A stretch of 64,000 nt of DNA, from NCBI GenBank assembly GCA_021234155.1, contig JAJEKV010000143.1, forward strand, positions 692,636 to 756,635, in the 5' to 3' direction. Each line of letters opens with the position of its first letter. Position 1 is the first letter of the stretch. The translations under genes were made by a program, and so were the position numbers. Of this stretch, positions 1 through 14,194 are shown one piece after another. This stretch comes from Isoetes taiwanensis (taxonomy: Eukaryota; Streptophyta; Lycopodiopsida; Isoetales; Isoetaceae). The notes below the pieces were generated by a model that saw nothing but the letters and a program-made list of their open reading frames with translations, did no database searches and was not told where the DNA came from.

Positions 1-1273
<1,273 letters not shown>

Positions 1274-1717
1274 GCCACATGCCGAAAATTTATCTCTCAA
1301 TTAAATATCTGACGAGATAAAAAAATATACCGTATGCCTTGAGAGATGGGCCGAGACAAGCGGCTTGTTTAGGAGGAGATCGGCCCAGGAAGGGAGGGAA
1401 TCCAATAGGGATTTTTCTTCCATTCTCTTCCTTGGCGCCCGACTCCAAGCTCGAATTATCCCGAGGCAAGATTTAGCCTCTGGTGAGTGCCGAAATATCC
1501 CATATCATTGCTTTCGGTTTCTTTTGTCCCATATTTTGTGTTCGTGACCATTTTATTCAATCTTAGCTCTACATCGAGACTTCGGCGGTTTGCATTATTT
1601 GATGGATCCGGTCATTTTGGGCATGATTGCCATGCTTTTGAGGGCTATTCAACTTCGGCTTGGCTTTCCAAAGCTCTTGTCTACATTTGATACTGGAGAA
1701 TGAACGAGAAGGGTCAA

Positions 1718-2964
1718 TGGATATTTTAGAGCAGAATGCAGAGGTAGAAGATAATATTCATTACATGTGTGCAGCATCCACACTCTTCCTAGCAGCTTGT
1801 TCGAGATTAAGGAGGCCTCCCCGAAGATTTTGGGTATGTCCAAAGGGCGGAATAACCACAGTGGGACAACATTGATAATCACGCTTGGAATTGCCTCCCT
1901 CTTTTGAGGATGATATGTGGCATTAGTTCTATCGGATGAAGAGGGCTGCATTTGAGAATTTAGTTGGCCTAATTGTGCCTTACTTAATCAGACCTAGAAT
2001 GAAGGTCAGACTGCCTGTTGATCCCAGGAAAGCAGTGGCCATGGTGCTTTATTTCTTAGCACATGGTGAGAAACCCCCGCATGTAGGTCAAAGATTTTAT
2101 GTAGGTAAAGCTAAATGTCTTGAAATACACGAAAAAATAACTCTTGTTTTGGCATCCAAGACTATGCTTTACAAAGAGGTTCATTGCTTTACCAACAAAG
2201 TCAAAGATTGTTGGACATGAACAAAGATTTTGAAGATACAACGGTATACCAAATATATTTGGAGTCATTGATGGATCTCATATATATTTGTACAGAAAAA
2301 CCATGGAGCAAAGACAAGGGTGATGACTATTATTCCGGGGCACAAAAGACATTCACGCCTTATGCAAGGTGTGGTTACTCACCAAAGACTCTTTATTAAT
2401 GTTTGTGTAAATAGGATTGGTTACGTTGCATGATGCAAATCAATTCAAAAAGAGTTTGTTATATAAGAGGTTGGCGACAAAGCAGTTATGCAAGAGCCTA
2501 CTGTTCAGATGACAGGTAAAAGGATTAGTCAGGGTCAAATGACTGATCAGGAGGTGGTTGTTACAATTCCACAAATGCTGCTTGGGGATTCAGCATATCC
2601 CTCTCGAAGATTTCTGATTAAAGTTTTTCCTGATGGAAAGGGAGCCTATGGCAGATTTAATAAAAGGATATGCAGAGGTAGAGTGTGTGTAGAAAATGGT
2701 TTTAGTATCATTAAGGAAAAATTCAGAATTTTAAAGGCATTGCCTATCCATGTTGGTAGAGCGACCAAAATAATCCATGCTACACATGTCTTGTGGAATT
2801 TTTGTATCATGCAAGATCTCCAGCTGGATTACTTGCCATTGCAACCTGATATTCCTGAAATTGAATATTATGAGACTGAGGTAATGAACAAAAGGATGAA
2901 GAAAGAAGGGGATCAAATTCGACATGTGATATTCCAGAATTTGGAACAAGTAAATGGAGATTGA
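1718..2964 (+). pseudogene. PIF/Harbinger transposase (HARBI1-like DDE), broken
   Basis: Transposase that would cut and join the ends of Harbinger elements. The pieces lie in several frames: a possible N-terminal piece from 1718 with RRPPRRFWV, then FYRMKRAAFENLVGLIVPYL (from about 1927), then a central piece with VIDGSHIYI (first catalytic Asp, codon at 2270-2272), and a C-terminal frame (2488-2964) with LLGDSAYPS (second Asp) and VENGFSIIKEKFRIL (catalytic Glu). All three DDE residues are still encoded, but at least three frame changes and stops separate them, so it is a fossil unless some gaps are introns. The Myb-like partner gene sits on the opposite strand of the same element, as is usual for the superfamily. 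Confidence 0.85.
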
Positions 2965-2977
2965 GTGCTGCTAAATT

Positions 2978-3021
2978 CTTGGTACATAATTCTTGGTACA
3001 TGATTCTTGGTACATAATTCT
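2978..3021 (+). repeat. Short tandem repeat after the transposase stop
   Basis: Three near-identical copies of a unit reading TTCTTGGTACATAA lie directly downstream of the transposase stop codon. Confidence 0.8.
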
Positions 3022-4017
3022 AAGTTTTTTGGTTCTCACTTTCTGCTGTGTAACAGCAGGACATTAATTGTTCTCTTCAGCAAATGATGCAAACTTAAAC
3101 AAGCACATTACTTTTTTTGTGAACTCAATTTCTTGTTGGCTGATGATAAACTACAGTTATGTGAAATAGTTATGTGTATGTAGAGTTCTATTTGCTAGTT
3201 ATGTTCAGATAACATTGAGTTGGACATATTGTGTTTTGTGAATTGTGAATTGTGAATTCTGCATTGTGCATTGTGGCATTGAAATGTGTATTGAAATGTG
3301 CATTGTGACAAAGTACATTTTCTATTACTTGGTATTACAGAAACGTGATTGACTAGCCTAAAGTAACATTGCTCTTTTTTTACTTGCTTTTCTGTTACAA
3401 ACCTTGCAGTAACATTGCTACAAACTTAAAGATCCCTGTTAATAACACTGCTACAAACTTAAATCTGTGCACAAATTATTTCACAAATAGTGAATGAACT
3501 CAAAAGTACAGTTTCTGTTTCTTGCCTTTACAGAAACTTGTGTATCAAATCTAAAGTAACATTTGCTTTTCTGTTCATTGCTTTTCTGTCACAAATGTAA
3601 AGCAACATTGATGAAACTCAAAGATCCCTGTCAAACCGTTAAAAGAGTGCAAGACAATGATTTGCAAGACAATCTGTGAACAAAAAACCAGAAACAACTC
3701 AGAAGTACGAAAAATAACACTAACAACGAGTACAACATCGTGTGCTTTCACATAAAAAACTTTCATTAAGGTAAGTGCTATAATTTACAAAAGTTGTGCT
3801 ACCAAAAAAGCACAGGATTACAAGCAGACTGAAGTAAGCCAAGATGTTTCTACAGGGAGGTTATATTAGAGGATATTTTTAGCCGAGAGTCGAGAGAATC
3901 GTTGTATCATCTTAAAACAACATAAGTTAAAAAAAAAAAAAAGAAAAATAACAAGGATCATCTTCCTCGGCAGTGCTTTACAGTAGCCAGCAACAAAAAA
4001 AACATATCCGGCAATCT
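3022..4017. other. AT-rich interior of Harbinger A, no gene seen
   Basis: AT-rich sequence between the transposase and the minus-strand open frame. It contains loosely repeated phrases (for example AAAGTAACATTGCT and CTACAAACTTAAA, 3360-3620) but no coding signal that I recognise. Confidence 0.6.
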
Positions 4018-4434
4018 TCAACAAGCCATACAACTGTTAGTCGGAGTTCTGATCTCCATGAGGACCCAAGCACCAGAAATCTTCACGAATGTGAACTCCA
4101 CATGCACCTTTTGTCGCACAGGTGCATGCATAGCCCAGTTAAACAACTCCTCCTCGATTCTGACCGTCCCCATATCCAGATACTGCACAAAAGCTTGTGC
4201 AGTAATGGAATTGTGGATCTTCCTTGTTTGAAGAATGGAGACCTCGTTCTCCTCTACTGTGCATGCAGAGTTTGAACTACCGACAGACATGGCTGTAGAG
4301 CTTGAGGAGCTTGAAGAAGATGGAGATGGCAAACGGCGGAATCTGAAGCGCTCCCTCACTACTGCCTTAGCCCTCGCCATCTCCTCAATAGAAAAAGGAA
4401 GAAATAATGTGTTGCACAATATATGAGGATGCAT
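4018..4434 (-). CDS. Unrecognised 120-138 aa protein inside Harbinger A
   Basis: An uninterrupted minus-strand frame of 138 codons; the likelier start is the second methionine (codon near 4380), giving about 120 residues beginning MARAKAVVRERFRFR. It has a basic N-terminus (about residues 1-17), a run of eight serines, then a compact region with hydrophobic alternation (VSILQTRKIHNSITAQAF and KVHVEFTFVKISGAWVLMEI). I do not recognise a family. It lies between the transposase and the Myb-like gene, on the Myb gene's strand and downstream of it. It is intact although both neighbours are broken, which makes it either a young captured fragment or a chance open frame. No signal peptide or membrane segment is visible. 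Confidence 0.35.
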   Translation of the reverse strand: MHPHILCNTLFLPFSIEEMARAKAVVRERFRFRRLPSPSSSSSSSSTAMSVGSSNSACTVEENEVSILQTRKIHNSITAQAFVQYLDMGTVRIEEELFNWAMHAPVRQKVHVEFTFVKISGAWVLMEIRTPTNSCMAC

Positions 4435-4775
4435 TTATATGCTGCTGGCTGATGGTACAATGGACCAGAATCTATAATGCTCCAAAATCATATATTGGAA
4501 TAATAAGACCAATACTACCAGACCAATAACAAGCATGTTATTGGGTTTGAACTAATGGGGCAGACTGTTATGTCGGACGACTTCAGTTTGCAAATAGAAA
4601 AATTCTTAAGGAATTGAAAATGACCTACCCATTACATCACATGAGACAATATGAGACAAACATGTAACAGCAACTCAAAATCTCAAAATAACAGAATTAC
4701 TGTAACAGAGTATTACAGAATAACAGAAAAACAGAGTATAGAATTGATAGGTGAAAAACCTCGAAATACCTCAAT

Positions 4776-5926
4776 TCAGGAATTTGATTTCGATGAAGCA
4801 AGCTTGGCAATCTCCAGGAGGGTATCTTTTGTCATCTGACAAATGCTTTGTGTCATGGTGGCCATTGATTCAGCAATTTTCAAGCTGTTAGCTGATCTCA
4901 TTGTCTCTAATTCTTTGATCAATTCTGCCTTCTTCACAGAATCCTCCCTCATGAACTCCAATTTCCTTGCTTCATTTTCCCCAAAACTGTTTGCCATTTT
5001 AGATATGCCTGCTGCAATATCCTCATCTATATGAACTCGAGATCTTCTTTTGGTTGTTGGCTTTCCATAATTCCCGGTTTATTGCAAGCGGCCGGATCTT
5101 GGGCTTGTATCGTAAATATTGCGACCACTTGGAGTCTCTTTCCCACCATTTTCTTTCTGAGCACTACAAGTGTCCTTACTGCCATTGCCAATTGGATTGT
5201 ATGGACTGGCAGGAACACCACCATTGTTCTCAACATTCACATTCTCAACATTCACAAATTCCTCTTCGACAAATGAAGCTTCAGTGCCAATTGTCTCATA
5301 GAATGTCTGAGACATAAATGCATTTGTGAACATATCGGCTTCTTGAAATGCCTCGGGGACCAAAAGATCCATCATCTCCACCACCGGGTATGTCTCTCTC
5401 ATTAGTCCGTCTTCATGCTTTAAATCTTCCATTACTTCAAACCATGGCCAACTCGAAGGTTCTCGCTCCAAATCCTGCTTTGAAGCTTCTTTTCATCCCT
5501 AAATTTAATCTGCAATTTATCCCATTTGTTTCTCAATTGCCTTAAATCTTCTAAGCCCTCCACCGAATGTCGGTTTTATCATGATCTCGGCCCACCGGCG
5601 GATGGATTAATGTTTCCATTATTATGCACTTTATATTCTTTCATCAAGGAAAGCATTGTGCCAATTGCATTATCGCACCAATCAACATGACGCTTTCTTT
5701 TCTTGCTTTGAATGGCATCAAAGATCACTTCCATGAACAATCAAGGCCAAAGAATTATCGTGGGGCATCGACTCACCGTGATTTGGAACCACCGCTTTTT
5801 TCTCGCCCTCGGTTGCAATCCTTTTTGCACCTTCAGCCGAGAGCTGATCCGCAATGCATCGATTCGTGAATTTGACCACCATCTTCTTCGGCCTCTTAGA
5901 AGGCAATTTCTGGTTCTAGGGGGCAC
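4776..5926 (-). pseudogene. Harbinger Myb/SANT-like protein A, broken
   Basis: The second protein of PIF/Harbinger elements: a trihelix/SANT-like DNA-binding protein that helps bring the transposase to the element. The N-terminal piece (from 5926 downward) has a basic start followed by KKRKRHVDWCDNAIGTML and LMKEYKVHNNGNINPS, matching the same segment in element B. The centre (5471-5079) includes EPSSWPWFEVMEDLKHE and an acidic, asparagine-rich linker. The C-terminal piece (4997-4776) is a charged helix with MANSFGENEARKLEF and looks able to form a coiled coil. These pieces lie in different frames, so the gene is disrupted. It is divergently placed relative to the transposase. Confidence 0.75.
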
Positions 5927-6432
5927 AAAGGGTTTCGCGGGTTGCTTGGAAGAGCGATCTAGAAGCTCTAGTCATGATTTAGAGTCTCCTGTACATGTAA
6001 TTAATTTGACAAGAAATTACTTCTTGAACACAATTAAAATCAGAAATTTACAAGAAGGATTCCAACTGAGACCAAATCTTAATGCAAATGCTTGAGGAAT
6101 TTGGATTGCAAGGCCGATCTCGACACCCTAATGTGGAATTGGAGCAGAGGTGGTCTTGCGGATCAAAGAACAGGGATCATTTCTTGAAGAGGTCGGAATT
6201 GGTGGCTCGATTCCGGGAGAGTTTTCGGGCCAAAAACTCAAAAACCGGCCGTTATGCCCCTAACCATAAAACAGGCGAGGGGGTTAATGGGAACGCCCCT
6301 AACAATAGTTAGGGGCGTTTTGTCTCTCAAAGGGAGAGCTAAATTTTTTACTCTCCCTTCATCTCTCGCCATCTCCCATCTCTCCCCATCTCTCAAATTA
6401 TCTCTCAACCCCCACGGCCAACGCATCTCTTA

Positions 6433-7594
6433 GGTTGGCCACATGATCAAAAAAAAATTGTCTCTCGCGCTATACGGCAAGAGACAATTTTTATACCGTA
6501 TAGGCCGAGAGAAGATGGGAGATGAGCTTCTCTCGGGCCTTAACAGCCTCGGCCCCAAATTCCCCATCATCCCCTGCACCTGGAATGTCTCTCTCATTAG
6601 TAACTCCATGTTTCAGATCTTCCATAGCTTCAAACCAATGCCAGGTAGATGGTTCTGATCCAGTTCTCTCGGATGCCTCCTTTTCATCCCTGAATTTGAT
6701 CTGCAATTTATCCCACTTGTTCCTTAACTGTCTCAAATCTTCAAGCCCATGAACTGTGGGTTGTAATTTCAACATAATCTCTCTCCATTGCTCTGAAGAA
6801 AGATTAATACTACCATTATTGTGAACCTTGTACTCCTTCATCAAAGCAAGCATGGTGGAGATTGCATTGTCCCACCAATCAACCTGAGTTTTCCTTTTCT
6901 TGGCGGGGTTCATAGCAAATGTAATTGCTATCGTGCACAACTAAGGCTAATTCATTAGGGAGGGGTTCAGATTGAACCTCACGCAATCCATCTTCCTGCT
7001 GATCCTCTTCTTTCCCCGTGCAATGCCATTGGAAGCCCGTGTTCGAATTTATCTCAATGGCCACAGATTGGGAAACCGATCCACCATCCTTTTAGTTCTT
7101 CTAGGAACCAATTTCTCGCCTCCTCGGGAATGAAAGGCTTCTTAGCGAATCGGCATGGAGGATCTGGTTGCCTTTGTCATGTTCTTGAGACAATTTGTGT
7201 CTCCGCTATTTCAATCTATTAGATGCTAAGAAAATGCCTATCACCAAAGCAATGAACGAATTGAAGTAAAAGTAATTGAAGAAATGCTTACCGGATTGAG
7301 AATTAACGCTTAATGCTTTCCGCTAGGAGGGAAGGAATTGGGATCGATTCTTGGAGCCATACCCCAGAAACGGCCGGAATTAAGGTCGAAATTTCCGGCC
7401 TCAAAAGCGATCCCCATAATTTTTTTTTGTGTTGGGCTTAACGGCCCATTAATTGATGGGAAACGCCCCTAACGGTTAGCTTTACTTTAAATCGGGGTCC
7501 ACTAAGTGGACTCTGTTACTCCCATTATCTCTCCTCTCATTTTATCTCTCGATTATCTCTCATGGTCTCTCGGCTCTCATGTGGCATCTCTCCA
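6433..7594. mobile_element. PIF/Harbinger deletion derivative B
   Basis: A second, shorter Harbinger copy directly abutting element A. Its left end repeats the element A signature (GGCCACATG, then CCGTAT and GAGAG motifs). Its right end has AACGCCCCTAAC (about 7462) and ATCTCTC-rich sequence ending near ATGTGGCATCTCTCC, which contains the inverse of the left-end GCCACATG. Between the ends only the N-terminal part of the Myb-like gene survives; transposase and the C-terminal half are missing, so it is an internally deleted, non-autonomous copy. The right end runs into a long (CT)n tract. Confidence 0.65.
6491..7064 (-). pseudogene. Harbinger Myb/SANT-like protein B, truncated
   Basis: Paralogue of the Myb-like gene in element A. 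The main frame (6940-6491) holds an essentially complete Myb/SANT-like domain: QVDWWDNAISTMLALMKE (helix 1 with conserved Trp), SSEQWREIMLKLQPT, then LRQLRNKWDKLQIKFRDE (recognition helix region) and EPSTWHWFEAMEDLKH. Upstream coding (7064-6879) lies in a shifted frame. The C-terminal coiled-coil part found in copy A is absent because the element's left end begins just downstream. It may still encode a DNA-binding fragment, but the frame change argues against function. Confidence 0.75.
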
Positions 7595-7764
<170 letters not shown>

Positions 7765-7969
7765 ACGCCGGGTGCAGGGTGCTAGGTTTCTGCTGTAATC
7801 TCGTAAAGCCATAACTCTCACATACAATGTCGATTGCAATGGGGTTGGGCTCGCTGGAAAGCTTATTTCGAGCTCTTTCCAAGGGTGTATAACATCAATA
7901 CTTTTGATTCAGTTTGGCAGTCTGTAATTGGCATTTTCCGACTGTGTACGATAGCGGGTAGTAGGGACG

Positions 7970-8155
7970 ATGGCAAAAAAGAAACTGACCGTAGATGGGA
8001 CCGGCGTAAACAAAAAAAGAGGGAACCGAGGATACTGGGTCGCCATCGGACTCAGGAAGCACCGGAAGTATCAAGAAAACAGAGAACCTGGTTTTTTCCT
8101 CCACAAAATCGAAGCTCCAGAGAAAATCGACCCAAACCCGGAGGGTACAAAGTGA
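7970..8155 (+). CDS. Possible ORF1 start of LINE copy 2, 61 aa
   Basis: A short lysine/arginine-rich frame beginning MAKKKLTVDGTGVNKKRG, located about 200 bases after the element's 5' junction. Position and basic composition fit an RNA-binding first ORF of a LINE, but no known domain is visible and the frame ends early; the overlapping frame 7834-8265 is longer but less protein-like. Treat as a fragment. Confidence 0.3.
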   Translation: MAKKKLTVDGTGVNKKRGNRGYWVAIGLRKHRKYQENREPGFFLHKIEAPEKIDPNPEGTK

Positions 8156-8892
8156 CCAAGCAAGATCTCATAGGATGTCGTTGGCGGATGAGGGCAGCCA
8201 TGGAATTCTCAACCCCGCAATATGAAGACATCAATGGAGGCCTCTGTCCAAAACATGGTAAGTGATTTGAAATCTTTCTTGTTAGCTCATGTGCAAGCGT
8301 ATGGAGAAATGTCGGACAATATGATAATGGAATTAGAGCAGTTCAAGAAGGAATTAAAGCGTAATTTGAAGCTTTCAAGCAAGAGGTTTTGAGTGAAGAT
8401 AATTATTGCGAAGATGATGTAGAAGAGCGGGAAGAAAAGGACATCTCTCGAATCCAAAAGCAATTATCGCCTTTTATAGAAGAGCAAGAAAGGAGAGAAA
8501 AACATTGAACATCCGCTTTGATTGGCAAACCGAATGCACCAGAGAAAAGACCAAAGACATTGTTCAGTGCTTTTGTGAAAATGAACTGGCGGTGATAGAT
8601 TCAGGGCATTACAGATGCATTTCGATTGGCAAGCAAACCGATAGGGATCGTCACATTATTGTCAAATTCAGATCAAAAGGAAGACAAGATTAATATATTG
8701 AAAAAAGAAGACCATGCTCAAGGGAAAGAAGATCCGATCAATGACGATCTTACTAAGAACCAGCCAAAGAGTACAAGGAACAGGTGCGATCCTCAAGGAA
8801 GCAAGGCAAGAGGGGAAAAAAGCTGCGTCTTGCGACGAGGGAAGGTCATGGTGGAAAATACGTAAAAGTGCATAGGTATTTGAGACCACTAG

Positions 8893-11800
8893 GATAATGT
8901 GTTGGAACATAAATTCTATTAGTCAAGATAAAATAGATGTAGTAGATGATCTATTTTCAAATGTAGATGTTTTGTTCTTCTTAGAAACTTGTGAAAATGA
9001 AGAAAAAGGCTTACCGGACATACATGGGTTTACATCGTTGCACTCCGTTTGGCACAATAAAGGTCTTGGCGTCTAAAAAGGACATGGCGGGATTGCATGC
9101 TATGTAAGATCGGACATGAAACACCCGTGAAAATAATGAATGAAAGAGGATCATTCACGCAAGATATCCGGGTGGAGTTACATGGCGAAAAGGTAAGATC
9201 TTTGTGGCGGGGATGTTACTTTCCGTAGAGAGAATCACCGGTTTATGACTCGGACCACGGATCGGGATGACCCTTTTTTAGCTTAGAACGGGATGTGCTC
9301 TCATTGTTTGCCGGATGGTGATGTTCTAATATTAGAGATTTCAACGGGCGCATTGCTACTAAACAAGCGACTATATCGCTAGCATGGAAGGGGATCCCGT
9401 ATGGGTTGAGATGCTTGATGATAAGGAAGTATCCCAGAAGGATGGAGTAGAACCACGACGGATAGAATAAGATGGCCTACATCCCAAGGCAACCATGTGC
9501 TTAATATGTGCAAATGGGCTTGATTTATTGGTTTATAATGGCACCTGAGGTTTCCAGTGCATTGTAAGTGCACATGCGAGAAATGCAAGTGTTGTTGATC
9601 TCGTTCTTGCTACATCCCGGTTTTGCGAATGGTGTTACATATGTCTATAGGGGAAGAGATGGAAAAGATCTCAAATCATACACCGATAACATTTGTGTTA
9701 AGCACCAATAATTACACATGCCACCAGGCACGTTGTGTCTCTAAGCCTCGCATACGTATGAAATATCATAAAGTGGAAAGCTATATGAAGAACTGTAAGG
9801 CTAGAGCCTCCACAACAAATTGGCCCAGCGACACTGATAAATTAAGTGACAAGATTGCAGAGTTAGTTCTAGATGTTGCCACTGATTGTTTTGTCTCACG
9901 CAAAAAGATGAAGGGGTTGCCATGCAATAGTTGGTTTGATGCGTCTTGTAGAGCAAAAAGAGAGGCATTTAAGCAGGCAAGGGGAAAAGATAGACAGAGA
10001 TTAAAGAAAGAATATTTTGCACTCACGAAATCAAAAAAGAAAAAGTATGTGTATCAGAGACAGCAGGAGTGATCAAGGACACTATAGCAGATCCCAAAAA
10101 TTCGGAATGAGCTTAAGCCTAAGATGAAGCAGGAGACCCACTGAAACCATGGCTTTAGTAAGCCAAGTCGCGTAAGTCAGATCACATGCCGGAGGCCAAT
10201 GTCGGTAATATTGACTTACGGGATGTAGGTCGGTGCTTTGATTTGGAAGACTTAGAAGAAGGGTTAAGTCATCTTGCCAACGGGAAAGCGGCCGATTCAA
10301 TTGGGCTCATAATAAAATGTTCAAATGGGCGGTAACTCAATATATGTTGCATTGTTGTCATTATTTAACAATGTTTTGCCAAAGGGTTTCCTCGCACTTG
10401 GCGGTGAATGAGTTATTTCCTTGCATAAAGCTGGAGATGAGAATGATCCCGGAAATTACCGAATGATTACGGTTAGTAGTTTATATGCCAAATTATTTGT
10501 TTGCTATCTTTGAATTGTAAATTGAGCACACAGGCTGAAAAACATAATGTTAGAGCCAATGGACAGCGTGGCTTTAGACCAAAAAGATCTACAGTTGATC
10601 ATTTGGTTACTTTAAGAGCTATGGTTGATTCGGTTAAGGGTAAGAAAAACCCCTTTATGCTCTTTTGTTGATTATGCTAAGGCATTTGACACCGGTATTC
10701 TCGTGAGTAATTTATGTGAGAGAATGGAGGCCCTAGGGGTAACAATTGAGCTTAGGCATGCAAAGAAGATACTTTATGATAAAGTTTTGGTACAACTATC
10801 ATCCCCCTACATTGAGCAATGCGCAGATGTGGTAGAAAGCAATATTGGAGTGAAGCAAGGGTGTCCATTGTCGCCCACACTATTTGGCCTATTCATAGAC
10901 CAACTACAGGGCTTGGATGTCCGAATATAGCGGGATGGGACCCCATTGTTTAGATGCATGGTTACGCTGCTCTTATATGCCGATGATGTTGTTCTTCTTT
11001 CCCGCTCGGTGGAAGGCATGCGTACATTTAGATGCGCTGGCACATTTTACGGAATTTAAAAAGTATGAGGGTAAATATGTCAAAGACTAAGATGATGGTA
11101 TTTGGGACAAATAAAGTAGATCATCTTAAATTCCTCTATCACGGAGAACCTGTGGAAATTGTCACCTCATATAAGTATCTAGGGATACATGTGGACAAGG
11201 GGCATAGCCGAACTCTATTGTTGAGCATAGAGTAAATGGAGGCCCCAAAGCATTATATAGCATGCAAACAGAAAAAGTGGAAAAGCAGAAAATATGGGAC
11301 TTTAGCCCTAAGCGTACATTATATCTCCTTTGGGTCCAAACAGTTTTGCTCTATGGATGTGAAGTATGGGGGCCGGATTATCTGTAGAATCCTCGGAAAA
11401 GGTTGAGAAAGTGCAAAAGAAGTTCTTGAGAACAGTGGGTACTAAAGCTCAAACTCCATATGATATGTCGCTTGTAGAGTGTGGCATGATGCCACTAGAG
11501 GTCAAGCCTTATGCGAACGCTTACATATCTCTCTAAGTTGCTATTTGATATGCCGTAAGATAGCTTACCAAGCATTAGAAGAAACAAGAGACAAGGGATG
11601 GTACTCAGATATTAGAGAATGGATGAGGAAGTGGGGGTGGACATTCATGGTATACGTGGAGAATAAGGGCAATCTAAGAGAGTGGGTGCATGAGCATCTC
11701 ATTAGAAGAAGCCGAGAGTCCCTGAGACAAAAAAATATTTCTATAGACGGATATAAATCCCACTCTCCAAAAGGCCAAATACCTCAAGGAAGGTGTGTCT

Positions 11801-12084
11801 TTTGGCTTGCATGTGTATGATAAGGTGATGCGGCTTAGCTCCCATAGGCTTGGGGTCAAGTAGGACGTTGGAGTAATATTCCCCATGAATTGAGATTTTG
11901 CAAAGTATGCAATATGGGAGAAGTAGAAGATGAATTACATGTCATCGTAAGGTGCCCGTCATACTCAGGAATTCGAGATAAGTACAATATCCATTCAAAC
12001 TCTTTGCTGGAATTCTTTGATATGCCTGGACATCACATTGGGAAATACTTGAAGGAAATATTGATACGTAAAAAAGCAGCTTAA
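8893..12084 (+). pseudogene. LINE endonuclease / reverse transcriptase polyprotein, broken
   Basis: This frame-shifted polyprotein would nick target DNA and copy LINE RNA onto it. Endonuclease parts: CWNINSISQDKIDVVDDLF and LFFLETCENEEKGLPDIHG (about 8898-9020), GHGGIACYVRSD (about 9080), and the late motif SVVDLVLATSRF (about 9590). RT parts: GDENDPGNYRMITVSSLY (about 10,435), FVDYAKAFD (10,664), GVKQGCPLSPTLFGLFID (10,850) and the catalytic LLYADDVVLLS (about 10,975). Tail: SYKYLGIHVDK (11,170), a helical region (11,479-11,820) and the CCHC knuckle (11,908-11,964). At least six frame changes are needed, so this copy is inactive. Confidence 0.85.
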
Positions 12085-12245
12085 TGAGTATTAAAGATTG
12101 TAATGTTTTACATGATGAGAGATGGGAAGAGTCTAATGCATTCTTGTCAGAAGATGCATTAGAGGATATCTTTTATAACGTTGAATATGTACATTGATCG
12201 TCTCATAGACCTGGTGGTCACGTAATAAATACAACATTTCATTTC

Positions 12246-13300
<1,055 letters not shown>

Positions 13301-14194
13301 GTGCTTATTCATAAACTTCAATAGATATTATGCATTCCATGATGTAAATTAAATTATTACTTAGATATATGCTACAAAATTTTATATTTTAAGGAATTAT
13401 TAGTATACCTTCTACAAGAATTCAAGACAAGCCTGCTATAATTGATCAGTGTTGTCTTAGTTTAATACATTTGACAATCATAATCTTAATAGTAGATCAT
13501 GAAGTTTACTATAAGTTCCAAATAATTGAGACATTTTTTGTGCCCAATGATTCTAAAACAATATAATTGGAGATTGTCCCCTTTAATGTATGTGCAAGAT
13601 GAAAAGGTCATGTTAATCCATGAGAACATTGGGTAATATTAAAACAATGTTTTCAATAGATTTCTTCATTCAAGAAACTAGGTGATTGCGTGGTTTACTA
13701 GACAATCAAATAGATATTAGCCCTGGAGTACCCATGACATGATACTACATATGCATGTTAATGATATGCAAAGAACGATTATGAGGGAACCCTGGTGCTA
13801 AGATGGAGCATAAGGCCTTCTACATTTAGCAACCAAAATGAGCACATGTCAACGATTTAATTTACATGATGCATCGTCAATAATAAATGAAAGCAACAAA
13901 TAACTTCAAGGAAGCTCTTAACACGTCCAATGAACCTCCTCGTGTGTTTTTTATAAGGCAATGGTATGGTAGTTAATCATTGACCGAAATGAGCCTTGGC
14001 ATCAATTCCTAACAAGTGTGAACATACTTACAAGATGTAACTTTTGGGTGTCAAATATATCCCTTAATGGACTCCTAAAGTAGAACTCAATGAAGGCAAG
14101 TGCCAGAACATTAAAGTGATAGTTTCCTTCTGCGTTTGAGCTTTGTTGTCGTCCTCTTTTTTATTGCAACATATGTTTGCACTTGTCTAGAAAA
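13301..14194. other. AT-rich sequence without recognised genes
   Basis: No coding signal, RNA gene or clear repeat was found in this stretch. Confidence 0.6.
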
